The notes under the pieces: model-generated
Told to the model about the DNA's origin: nothing
Seen by the model: only the letters and a program-made list of their open reading frames with translations
The model's database searches: none
Position numbers and translations under genes: made by a program
From: a virus
Direction: 5' to 3' (one strand)
IMG/VR virus record: IMGVR_UViG_3300009553_000019
Span: 62,001 to 126,000 of that record
Length of the DNA: 64,000 bases
In this document: in pieces, positions 41,462 to 50,500 of the stretch
Position numbering within the stretch: position 1 is the stretch's first letter
How the letters are laid out: every line of letters begins with the position of its first letter

Positions 41462-42539
41462 GGTTAAGCAAGGAGTTACGAATTGGTTTGAATTTGCTAT
41501 CGAACCTTTTCCTTATACCCGTCTTGTAAAGAATAGTCGCTGGACTTCTGGACCAGATAGCCAAGAGCAGAAGTATATCCAGTGGAAAGAAGACTTTAGA
41601 AACCTTTATGGAGCTCTTGATTACAATGGTTATGAGTTTATCCCTTATCACGAACCATTATCGATTGGGGCCCTTTTTAGAGTAAGTACGAACTGGGCTG
41701 GTAAAGATGTCGACAATCTGGTCAAAGCAGTCTCGGACTGTCTCAACCCATCTCGTAGAAAAGACTACAGTGATTTAGCTACATTTGCTTGGGTTGACGA
41801 TAAACAGATCAAATGCATCAACCAAGTAAAGAGTTATCAAGGCGATGGCTTGATCCAGTTTGGTATCACACCAATGTGGGGTCGAATAGATCCCATGATC
41901 AATTTTGTTGAAGGGCATGCAAACTGGGACGCAGATGGTTTGTGTAGCTTACAGACCTATATCTGCGAAAGCACTTTAAGCTATACCTGGCAGCTGCAGT
42001 TACAAGCTGGAGATAGACAGGTTCTTAATGAAAATTGGGACCCTACCTGTAGTGATCTTTACACCTTCTATGTCTGGCCACAACTGTATAAAGACCGTTA
42101 CCAAGCCTTTTTAAGGCCTGAATCGATCATCTTGTTACGATTGATTCAGTCAATCCCAAGAATGACTTTTGAGACTGGATTGAAGGTTTTACAAAACAGG
42201 TGGGGTCAAGTTCAAGAGGGTTGGGAAACTGGAAACGGTGCTCTCTGGAAATCTGATGGGCTTTCACAGGTTAAAGCCCAAGCGGTTTTGGATGCAGTGA
42301 GATCAGTAACTAAGGATCCGGTATCATATTTCCAAGTTCTTCAATCAAATTTTAATCAGGTCATGTTCAACAAAACTGCGGAAGATATTTCACAGCAGTT
42401 CTCAATTCCGTGGGGTAGCGTTAGAGTAACTTTACGCGATATGAACCTTGACTGGAAATCTAAGAAATCTCCTGACATTATCCTGAACCTGTTTGAAGAG
42501 AGAGCTAATAAACGTGAGCAAGTCAAATCTAAAGCCTGA
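41451..42539 (+). CDS. RusA-type Holliday junction resolvase fused to a C-terminal domain
   Basis: 362 residues. GKDVDNLVKAVSDCLN (about 83-98) and FAWVDDKQIKCINQVK (about 112-127) are the RusA catalytic signature (DxDN and DD...K). RusA proteins are usually 120-140 residues; here about 220 more follow, helical with HhH-like or HTH-like pieces (QVKAQAVLDAVRSV; DISQQFSIPWGSVRVTLRDM). The C-terminus contains an HTH pattern. It overlaps the kinase by 11 bases. Confidence 0.75.
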   Translation: MEIRVKQGVTNWFEFAIEPFPYTRLVKNSRWTSGPDSQEQKYIQWKEDFRNLYGALDYNGYEFIPYHEPLSIGALFRVSTNWAGKDVDNLVKAVSDCLNPSRRKDYSDLATFAWVDDKQIKCINQVKSYQGDGLIQFGITPMWGRIDPMINFVEGHANWDADGLCSLQTYICESTLSYTWQLQLQAGDRQVLNENWDPTCSDLYTFYVWPQLYKDRYQAFLRPESIILLRLIQSIPRMTFETGLKVLQNRWGQVQEGWETGNGALWKSDGLSQVKAQAVLDAVRSVTKDPVSYFQVLQSNFNQVMFNKTAEDISQQFSIPWGSVRVTLRDMNLDWKSKKSPDIILNLFEERANKREQVKSKA

Positions 42540-43743
42540 TGCTATCCCATTCAACTTTGAAACTGTTTTCGAGATTTCAGAGATCCAGGCTTACTGCAAC
42601 GACTTTTGGATAGCTCAAGATGCAGCCAATAAAGAGCAAGGGCTGACTGTTACTCGTGAAGAGTTTGAAAGAGGGCCTAGCTCAAAACCCCACGATACTA
42701 AGTGGCATGCTTATCGTCAGTTGTTAGAAGATCTGTATCGACGAGAAATAGTCGAATCGACATATCCAGATACAGATGTTATCATGCTTGGAGATTTTTC
42801 GATTGAAGAGGCTGGAACTGAATTGTTAATGTTTGGTCAAGCTTACTTGATACCAGACTTTAAGTTTTCTGAGAGAGTGATACAGAAACTCTCATCTAGG
42901 GAAATGTCTGTCAAACATCGGACTGTTTCTCAGCAAGAGATCGATCAATCAGTTAACAAGGTTCTTGAATCTTTGTTAGCAAATCATAGTCTTGAACGAG
43001 AAAAGATTCACCCATTTGGCGCTGAAGTCCAAATTGAGGAAGGGGATTTGGTATTAGCAACTATTCGACCAACCATCAACGGCGAGATTTGGAAGGTGGG
43101 GGTTTTAGATCGCGGAAAGATGCGTATCGTTCGAGGTGGTTTGCATCCAGAAGCTTTTAGAGAACAGTTGATTGGAAAGACAGTTGGCTCTCATAATGTA
43201 TCATTTGTCCTGGATTCAAAGTTTGGCAGTGACGAAGGATCTACGGTTGAAACTACTGTAACTATCCATGCAATTCTATCGTACGTTTTGCCAGACTGGA
43301 CTAATGATTTAGCTCAGAAATTTGGTAGTGAGACTGTTGATCAGTTAAAAGCCACAGTTAGAGCAAAGTGCGAATCTAATCTTAAGCAGCATTGGGAAGC
43401 TTCGGTGGTTACTGAGCTGTTTCCCCAGATTATGGATAACTCTGAATGTGGGGTTATTCCGATGGCTATGATTCTGACAAAAACTAAGGAATTATTAGAT
43501 AATTGGTTAAAACGGTCTAAAGTAGAGGATCTCTACAAGGCATATAATGTAGCTTCTGAAAGAGAACTCATTGCTAGGCTGAAGTTAGAGGTTCAAGATG
43601 AGCTTTCTCATTACGTTTTGATGTGGAATTTAGGTAAAGTTCTTGGAGTCGAACGTAAGAAAGAAGAGAGCTTAGGAAACTCGAAAGCCTACATGCAGAG
43701 GGTTACAAGTAAGGTGGCTTCTTTGGTAGAGGTTGTTTCTTGA
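42514..43743 (+). CDS. Trigger-factor-like chaperone without obvious ribosome-binding domain
   Basis: GTG 42514 is preferred over TTG 42493 because of the AAGAGAGAG just upstream. Residues about 175-270 follow the trigger-factor PPIase layout: IEEGDLVLATIRPTINGE, FREQLIGKTVGSHNVSF, then VTIHAILSYVLPDWTNDLAQ (usual v..v....lPel.deFa..fg), then VDQLKATVRAKCESNL. The C-terminal 130 residues fit the TF helical arms. The GFRxGK ribosome-binding signature is not seen. Known TF assists folding at the ribosome; a phage copy could fold its own long proteins. Confidence 0.6.
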   Translation: MSKSNLKPDAIPFNFETVFEISEIQAYCNDFWIAQDAANKEQGLTVTREEFERGPSSKPHDTKWHAYRQLLEDLYRREIVESTYPDTDVIMLGDFSIEEAGTELLMFGQAYLIPDFKFSERVIQKLSSREMSVKHRTVSQQEIDQSVNKVLESLLANHSLEREKIHPFGAEVQIEEGDLVLATIRPTINGEIWKVGVLDRGKMRIVRGGLHPEAFREQLIGKTVGSHNVSFVLDSKFGSDEGSTVETTVTIHAILSYVLPDWTNDLAQKFGSETVDQLKATVRAKCESNLKQHWEASVVTELFPQIMDNSECGVIPMAMILTKTKELLDNWLKRSKVEDLYKAYNVASERELIARLKLEVQDELSHYVLMWNLGKVLGVERKKEESLGNSKAYMQRVTSKVASLVEVVS

Positions 43744-43976
43744 CAATTCAAGACGATGCTGCTAATGTTTTAGCAAAGACTGAAACTACGATGAAAGATC
43801 GGGTAGCTGCAATAAAACAGCACTTGCATTCATTGGTTGATAAGATTGAGCTTAGCAATTTTCATCTTGTAGTGAATGGTGAACATTTACACGTTCAGTG
43901 GGATGCTAATATCCCACCAACCCTATACACCCTAACCAACCAGCTGGAAGCCCATCTCAAACCTCAAATCTGGTGA
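43740..43976 (+). CDS. Hypothetical protein, 78 aa
   Basis: TTG start overlapping the chaperone stop by 4 bases. Helical first half (VLAKTETTMKDRVAAIKQHL), beta second half (FHLVVNGEHLHVQWDANIPP). Unrecognised. The next gene reads in the +1 frame straight across its stop (see 43954). Confidence 0.6.
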   Translation: MTIQDDAANVLAKTETTMKDRVAAIKQHLHSLVDKIELSNFHLVVNGEHLHVQWDANIPPTLYTLTNQLEAHLKPQIW

Positions 43977-44583
43977 GCTTTCACCTGTAGTTCTTAAGCC
44001 AGGGGAATCACGGTTAGAGAGTGATTTATTCTGTCACACTTATGACTGTAAAACTCCGATCTGTTTTGATGGGGATGATTGCTTAACTCTGTACTGCCAC
44101 CCCTGCAGAGCAGACCTTTCTTCGAAATCTGTTCAAATTATTACTGAGTTTGGTCAACCACTTAATGAGATCTTAGAAGAGTCTTCTAACAGATTTTTTA
44201 CTGCTCAGCAAATTGCTGATTATCTTTGTGTTAGCCAACCCACGCTATATGCGTGGATTAGAAAACACCTAGGCCTATCTTTTCGACAATTTAAGCGTAA
44301 ATTTATCTGTGCAAAAAACGTTTGCATAGTTGTTGATCATGGAGCTAACGACTATAGTTGGAAGTATACGATGGCAGATCGCATACATCAACAAAAAGGT
44401 TGTGTATGCTTTATAGAAGAATCAACAACTTTAATGATGACTACGTTACCAGTATCAGAGTTGTCTGAAGTTTTAAAAGCTGAGGTTCCACTTGATAAAG
44501 AAACGGGTCTTAGACATATTCGATACCCGGTTCGACTCCCCATCGTTAGAGGAACATCTGGTGGTTCCGGTAGTCGCTACTGA
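43954..44583 (+). CDS. Zinc-finger/HTH protein lacking a usual start codon
   Basis: The frame is open from the TAA at 43933 and no ATG, GTG or TTG occurs before ATG 44371, yet clear protein lies in between: LFCHTYDCKTPIC, DCLTLYCHPCRADL (Cys/His zinc domain), and FTAQQIADYLCVSQPTLYAW, a textbook helix-turn-helix. Starting at 44371 would discard both. Options: a rare start such as ATC 43954 (used here only as a placeholder), or a +1 shift from the gene ending at 43976. The HTH suggests a DNA-binding regulator. It ends 23 bases inside the next gene. Confidence 0.65.
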   Translation: MSNLKSGELSPVVLKPGESRLESDLFCHTYDCKTPICFDGDDCLTLYCHPCRADLSSKSVQIITEFGQPLNEILEESSNRFFTAQQIADYLCVSQPTLYAWIRKHLGLSFRQFKRKFICAKNVCIVVDHGANDYSWKYTMADRIHQQKGCVCFIEESTTLMMTTLPVSELSEVLKAEVPLDKETGLRHIRYPVRLPIVRGTSGGSGSRY

Positions 44584-44920
44584 TTCTGAACAGGTTGCAA
44601 AACCCTCAACTAGGGGCGAATGTGCTAACATTATTCGCCCCTGTCCTTATGTTAGCTGCAGACATAATCTTTACCTTGAGGTTGACAAGAAAGGAGGGAT
44701 TGTCGAAAGATTCTCTGACCCAAGCGAAGTGCCACCTAATCAAAGTTGTACGTTAGATATTGTAGATGAGTTTGGCATGTTAGACCCACCAGAAATAGGA
44801 AGGGTGATGGGTCTAACGCCCCACGCAGTTGGAGCTATTGAGGCTGCAGGATTAAGAAATTTACGAAGCTATCGAACTGCAACGAAGCTTTATAGGATAA
44901 GACGCAGCTGGGATAGTTAG
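44561..44920 (+). CDS. Sigma-region-4-like DNA-binding protein
   Basis: GTG 44561 lies 7 bases after AGAGGA; TTG 44492 is a poorer start. RPCPYVSCRHNLYLEV near 30-45, SCTLDIVDEFGMLDPPEIGR and VMGLTPHAVGAIEAAGLRNLR near 75-110 follow the region-4 pattern (tLeevG..lgvt..rvrqiE..AL..L). It lacks region 2, so it would be a sigma-like accessory or repressor. Proteins of this shape, with CP.vSC.yh, are familiar to me from Myxococcota and related bacteria. A 10-bp hairpin covers codons 18-28. Confidence 0.72.
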   Translation: MVPVVATDSEQVAKPSTRGECANIIRPCPYVSCRHNLYLEVDKKGGIVERFSDPSEVPPNQSCTLDIVDEFGMLDPPEIGRVMGLTPHAVGAIEAAGLRNLRSYRTATKLYRIRRSWDS

Positions 44921-45016
44921 AAATTTTCTCATAACTTCAGTTCTTCAGAGCTTACAACAATAGTCTAGAGTGTAGGGAAGATCATCCCTGTCTCTTTTCT
45001 TGTATCTGGAGTTAAG

Positions 45017-46696
45017 TTGAAGATGCGTCCGCTGAAACCCGTAGACGGAAATCCATCTCTGAGTGATGATGCGATTAAGCGAATCGCTGATCGTAAAAAA
45101 GTAGCTCAAGAAGAGGTACACTCTCCAGAAATGGATCAGGCTGTCGAAGCTCAAGCTGATGAACCAGTAGAGATTGAAGCTGAGACTGTCGTTGAGGCTA
45201 AGAAACTTGCTAAGAAGGCAGGTTTTGAACCAGTAGGGAGTGGGGTTTATAAAAAGGCTCACGACCTTTGGAACATGCACAAGAGTTCCGATGGTAAGTA
45301 TGCTTTAGTGAGGTTGGCTGCTGAACCTGATGTCTTTCCTGAAGATGAGGTTAAGGAAGCTCCAAACCCAATGGAAGGAAAGACTGCGAGTCGCCATCCA
45401 GTTGAGACCTCTTATAAAGAGACTCTTATTGCTACTGCTGGAGCTGAAACTGGCCTGACTGACCGATATGGGATTACAGTCAAGGTTGGGGATGTTGTTA
45501 GCTACACTTTAGGTGGCGAAGATGTTTCTGGCAGGGTGGCTAGTTACATGGGCAATGGGTTGAATATCCAGCTTGAAGGTCAGTTGGATAGTGGCGTTCC
45601 TGCCGACTTCGTTAGTGTTAATCGACAGGCTAGGAAATTTGCTCAAGAAGATCCAGGCCATGATTCTTTAATCGATGATGCTCATTCCATCGATATGGTC
45701 AAGCCACGTCCTAACAAAGATGATAAAATGGCTGCCAAATTTGCAGAGCTTTTTTGGTCGTCTTACGGAGCTGAACTGGCCGATACAGTGGTTAGAAACC
45801 CACTTCCAGCTAGGACTATCGAAGGTCTTAATAAGTTAGCAACAGTTGATCTTAGCAAGATCGCATCCAGAGTCTCCAAGACTGCTAGTTGGGAAGCTCT
45901 CAACGAGTATGCAGGACAGGCTAAGACTTCATCTGTTAAAGATCTGATTGTCAGTGGTCTAGCCATTCGACAAGCTTCGGTTGAGTTGAATCTTCCATTT
46001 AATGTTGCTTGGGAATGTAGAGACGTCATCTCGACTTTAAATAAGAAGGCTGCGAAAAGCTTATTTGATGGTTTGAGAGAAGCTGAAGCGTTGCATCCAT
46101 CTGATCCAGTTGTAGCTCTTATGGTTAGAGAAGCTGGTTGGAAGAATGTTAAGAAAGCTTGCTTAGCCATTCAGAGCTTTAGGGATGGGTCTCTTGATGC
46201 AATGATTAAGAAAGCTGTTGATAGCTCTGCCAAGAGTTATTGGCAAGACTACTTTGGTGATTATGGGAATGCTTGGGTTCGTGACATCAAGAGAAAAGTT
46301 AAAGCTGATCTTAGCAGGGCTGTATTGAAGAAGCAAGGTCTTGATGATGCAGCTACAAAGTACTGGGAAGAGTACTTTGGCGATTATGGTAAGAACTTGG
46401 TTGACAATGTCGATAGAGCAGTTACTAAGACCAAGTCAGTAACTCCTGAGGGTCGTAAGGCAAGTGTTGATATGCCACTGCCCCAGCCAGTTCAGCGAAT
46501 TGATATCTTCGCTAATGTGATTCCACTTCTTGATGAGCAGGTAGGGAACAATAGAGTAGCGATGGTCGTTACTCCATCCGGTGTTCATCAGGTTTTGATT
46601 CGGAGAGGTTCTGCTCAGAAACGACAGTCTCACGAATCTAAGGCAAAAGCAATTGAAGCTTACCAGAAGGCAGTGTTTGCTTTCTGTGGACTTTAA
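45017..46696 (+). CDS. Large repeat-bearing phage protein, probable virion-associated
   Basis: 559 residues from TTG 45017 (ATG 45023 also possible; GGAG is at 45008). Acidic/Ala-rich N-terminus, then a helical core. A 42-residue repeat begins YWQDYFGDYGNAW near 408 and YWEEYFGDYGKNL near 450. It is followed by smaller genes of structural type. KTAS and KTASW linkers resemble those in the large proteins downstream. A 96-base gap with a weak hairpin (AGGGA/TCCCT) precedes it. Function not recognised. Confidence 0.65.
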   Translation: MKMRPLKPVDGNPSLSDDAIKRIADRKKVAQEEVHSPEMDQAVEAQADEPVEIEAETVVEAKKLAKKAGFEPVGSGVYKKAHDLWNMHKSSDGKYALVRLAAEPDVFPEDEVKEAPNPMEGKTASRHPVETSYKETLIATAGAETGLTDRYGITVKVGDVVSYTLGGEDVSGRVASYMGNGLNIQLEGQLDSGVPADFVSVNRQARKFAQEDPGHDSLIDDAHSIDMVKPRPNKDDKMAAKFAELFWSSYGAELADTVVRNPLPARTIEGLNKLATVDLSKIASRVSKTASWEALNEYAGQAKTSSVKDLIVSGLAIRQASVELNLPFNVAWECRDVISTLNKKAAKSLFDGLREAEALHPSDPVVALMVREAGWKNVKKACLAIQSFRDGSLDAMIKKAVDSSAKSYWQDYFGDYGNAWVRDIKRKVKADLSRAVLKKQGLDDAATKYWEEYFGDYGKNLVDNVDRAVTKTKSVTPEGRKASVDMPLPQPVQRIDIFANVIPLLDEQVGNNRVAMVVTPSGVHQVLIRRGSAQKRQSHESKAKAIEAYQKAVFAFCGL

Positions 46697-46712
46697 ACTA
46701 AGGGTTAGATAA

Positions 46713-47333
46713 ATGGGACTCAATATCCAAAACCTCACCAATCAAAACATATCATTTGAGGCAACCTCCTTTTCTGCTCAGGGTCATCATCTCACTGCTA
46801 GAGCTTTGATCCCTGCAGGACAGACTGTTGATGTTGCAACTTTCTTGCCAAAGGGGATGACTCATCAGCAACTTGCTCAATCACGACAAGTATTGGATGA
46901 GTTCAACCGAGTGGGTGGTCCTCGTTATAACCTTGTACCAACTGGTGTTACAGCTGCTAAGCTTTTGAGCCAGTTAACTGCAAACTACAACTTGGGTGTT
47001 ACCCAAACAACTGGTGCTGCAGTAACAACCCCAGGTCTTTTCTTTGGTGCTGCGACCAGAGCTGGTCAAGCTACCAAGCTTCGAATCACTACAGTTAAGG
47101 CTATTGCTGTTGGTGAGTCCTTGAATGTTACTACACTGAATCAAAACGGTGTTAACATTCTCCCATCGACCTTGACACTGCCAGCCTCTTCAACTGCTAG
47201 AAGTTTCGTTGAAGCTGTTTTGAACTCACCAGTATCTGATGGTGATGTGTTTGAAGGCATAATTACATACACTGCTGGTGGTGGTCCAACTATCGGTGCA
47301 GTTCGCTATGAGGTTATCATAGCTACTCAGTAA
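46713..47333 (+). CDS. Hypothetical beta-rich protein, possible capsid decoration or tail protein
   Basis: 206 residues. Small, Thr/Val/Gly-rich, beta-type (NISFEATSFSAQGHHLTARA; GVTQTTGAAVTTPGLFFGA; VRYEVIIATQ). This composition is typical of decoration or fibre proteins. No firm family match. A strong hairpin begins 22 bases after its stop, which may end or process its message. Confidence 0.6.
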   Translation: MGLNIQNLTNQNISFEATSFSAQGHHLTARALIPAGQTVDVATFLPKGMTHQQLAQSRQVLDEFNRVGGPRYNLVPTGVTAAKLLSQLTANYNLGVTQTTGAAVTTPGLFFGAATRAGQATKLRITTVKAIAVGESLNVTTLNQNGVNILPSTLTLPASSTARSFVEAVLNSPVSDGDVFEGIITYTAGGGPTIGAVRYEVIIATQ

Positions 47334-47343
47334 TGGATCTCTG

Positions 47344-47550
47344 ATGAGTTCTAATCAAATAGCGGAGGCTGGACGAGGGTCTGCAGCCTCCGCTATTTGT
47401 AAAGATTGTGGTCCAGCCAGTTGCTTAGATGAAAACTGCTCTGGAACCTTGAAGCAAGTTTTAGGTTTGAAACCGATACAGTATCGGTGTACAAGTTGTA
47501 AGCAAGAGTTTTTACTCTCTAAGATTCTACGCGAAAGAAAGTTTCTGTAA
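47344..47550 (+). CDS. Small zinc-ribbon protein with hairpin in its start region
   Basis: ICKDCGPASCLDENC then YRCTSCKQEF give Cys residues for a zinc ribbon. The first 19 codons are covered by a 16-bp perfect hairpin (47356-47371 with 47384-47399), so the N-terminus is low-information and the real start may be further downstream, though no good start is seen there. It precedes the 1125-aa protein by 1 base. Confidence 0.6.
   Translation: MSSNQIAEAGRGSAASAICKDCGPASCLDENCSGTLKQVLGLKPIQYRCTSCKQEFLLSKILRERKFL
47356..47399 (+). repeat. 16-bp perfect inverted repeat (hairpin)
   Basis: CAAATAGCGGAGGCTG at 47356-47371 pairs perfectly with 47384-47399 around a 12-base loop, 23 bases after the stop of the upstream gene. 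Not followed by a T-run, so it is not a textbook intrinsic terminator. It may stabilise the upstream message, attenuate, or be bound by a protein. Confidence 0.85.
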
Positions 47551-47551
47551 T

Positions 47552-50500
47552 ATGCAAACCCGCAAGGCGCTGAAAAGACTTGGTGGAAAAGACACCGATC
47601 TGTTCATCTCAAATCCGGCAGCTTTGGAAAAGTTTAAAGCGGTAGCTGAAGCAGATGCTAGCAGAATCGAAGAACGTAAGGCTCAGAAATCGATCTCTCA
47701 GCCACATTTAGATGTATTGAAGAATCGAGTCTTAGCAACCATTGATAATGACTTCAATCCTAGTCTGCCAGTTGTTGGACGGTTTGATGCCTATCAGTCC
47801 GTTAAAAAACTAGTCAATGCAAGCTCTGATCATGGCGTTAAAGCCCTAGGTTATCAGCTTAGATCACTGTGGGAAGCTGATCCTACTGGTGTTTTAACTG
47901 CTGGTCAACTTACCAATTTGAAGAAGCATTATGCTCAGTCTTATGGTAAGACAGCAGCTGTTGACATTATCTCCAACGCTCTTCCAAAAGTTGGATTTGT
48001 TGAATTACCAGTTCAGAGATTAGCTGTGATGGCTAGTCGAATTAAAACTCAAGCTGATTTTGATGAAGCTTGCAGAATTGCTGGACTTGCTGGAAACCGT
48101 CCAGACCAGATCCGAAGCCGCCAATACATCCTCGCCTTATTAAAGATGGGTGAGAATGTTCCAGAAGCTGGAGAGGTTACTGAGGGGAATCCAATGGAGG
48201 TTGAAGTGTCAGGTCAGCCTGAAGGTCAAGTTCCAGGAATTACCGAATCGAATGCTGCTGAACAACTCTCTAACAAGAGTGCTATGGACAGCAGAGTTAG
48301 AACCTCTAGGTTACCTTCTGCTAACCAGGTTGTCGAAGCTGCTCTTGATGCTCAAACGGTTAAGATCGCTGGTTGGACGTTAAGGGTTAATGACCAAGAT
48401 ATGGTTGTTATCCAATCACCAACAGGTGGGCAACGCCAAGCTCGCCTTAGCCTGATTGATAAGGTTGCTAGTGACTTTTTGAAGATGGCTCAGAGTGATC
48501 CAAACTTTGATCCAAAGGTTAATCAGCAACAGCCAGATGCGGTCAAAGGCATCGGAACTGGTGATGCAGAGTTAGGACCTGATTCTGACACTGAAGAGGG
48601 TTTTAAAGAGCCAAAGCCAATTCAGAAGCATCCAGCTCAAAGCCAGGCTGGAACGTCTACTGGAGTTGTTGGTAAGACTAGTCGTAAGACAGCTGCAGCT
48701 AGGCTTGAAGCTAGTTCAACTGCTCCAAAGTGGGCTGCCACGCCTCATCTTTGGACAATGGTTTATAACAAGCTGAAGTCTGCTGGAAAGCGGACTGACT
48801 ATGTTTCAGTGTCTGCTAACTATAAGCTAGCATGCCAGTTTAATGCTAAGCCTTATAAGACTGCTGGTGGTGGGGAAACCTTAGGCCCAGACAGTGGACA
48901 GGAAGAGGGGTTTTCAGTTCCATCGGTAAGCCCGCAGAACATCAATCAGCCAAAGAATCAATCAGGTACTTCGTTACCTGATAAAGCTGATGCTGAAGAG
49001 CCTGATCATGGACAGGATCCAGTGCCTTGGGAGAATGTTAAGCCAAATCCCAAGCTGTCACAGTTGATGCCTGAAGCTGACATGCAGGAGACTGCTGGTG
49101 GTCCCGGTTCTGGGCGTAAAAAAGAGAGTCCAGGTGAACACCCAGCCATTGCTAAAGAGAAAAAGCTTGAACAGCAGAGAAACCATATCTGGAACAATCA
49201 GGTTGGAAATGGTACTCCATCTCAAGCTCTTTTTAAAGCAAATGATGCTTTGCGAGACCACCAAAAGATGATGCATGATCAGGGTATTAAGCAACACCCA
49301 GATCATCCTGCGGAAACTTTTGGTAAGGGAAAGTCAGAAGGGGTTCCAGGTCTCTCTAGTACTGCTCCATTTAGTCATCAACCAAGTCCCGATCTAGGTA
49401 AGCCTAAGCCATCGACTGGACCAGTCGGGCCTCAACTGCCTACGCCAAACATTGATGAGATGCTTCAGGGTGATCCACCTAAGCCATCGACTGGGGTTCC
49501 AGGACTATCTAGTACTGCTCCATTTAGTCCTGGAGTTCAGAAACCTGGGTTGGGAATGCCATCTGATCCTGGTGCACAAAGTTTAGTAAATCCTGATCAT
49601 CAATGGGATCCAGAAAAAGGTCAGTATGCTCCAAAACCTGATATGGAGCCTGAAGCTGACAAGCATGATGACATCGAGAACCTGGAAGATCAAGCTATCA
49701 ACCAGCTCCAAACAACTCAGAGCTTGGAGAAGGAAGTCAATGCGGACATTGTTGATAGCTTCGTGGCATCTCTTGATCCAGCTGAAGGTTATCGTCAAGC
49801 AAAAGCTAATCGTCCAAGTCGAGATCTTTTAGCAGGGATTGGCGATGAGAATGGCTGGTTAATGCGTCAGGCTCAGAGCTTGATTGATAACAAGCAAGTC
49901 TTCACTTCTGATCGAAACGACATCGACCAAGATGGGGAAGCTGAAGTTCGTGAAGATGGCAAGATGGCATTTACTTTTAAGTTTGATGCCAATCTGAACC
50001 CACCAACTCAGAGAGAGCTTCAAACATATGTTAACAGCTTTACGGGTAATCGCTCTGCTTTTATTGTTGAAGCACATCAGATCGAAGGAAACCACGCCTT
50101 CGCATTAATTCGTCAAGCTGAAGACGATGAGATGGAACCTGATGATGATGAAAAAAGAGCTGCAATTCGTTGGGCTGCTGGTAAACAATCTCAAGAGATG
50201 AACATCCCACAGGCTGTACCAAGTTCTGGTGCAGATAATTCTGGAGGGATGTCTAACTCAGTTGAAAGCCAAATGGGAGCTAACGCCTGCATGGCTTGCA
50301 ACGGATCAAACCTACAAGATGTCGGATCTGGAATTCAATGCCAAGATTGTGGAATGATGCATGATGCTCCAGAGCAACTTCCTCAGTTAGACGTTGGCAA
50401 CAACCCACAGGGAATGGGTGCTGACTATAATGGGGCCATCCTGAATCGTGAGAGTCAAGAGAATGATAATGCAGGTCCACAACAGGATAACCCATTATCA

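Noticed and set aside
44371-44583. ATG 44371 as the start of the HTH gene
   Set aside because: It would discard the Cys domain and the HTH, which are clearly protein-coding upstream.
44960-45016. AGGGA/TCCCT stem as an intrinsic terminator
   Set aside because: Only 4-5 bp and the T-run is interrupted; too weak.
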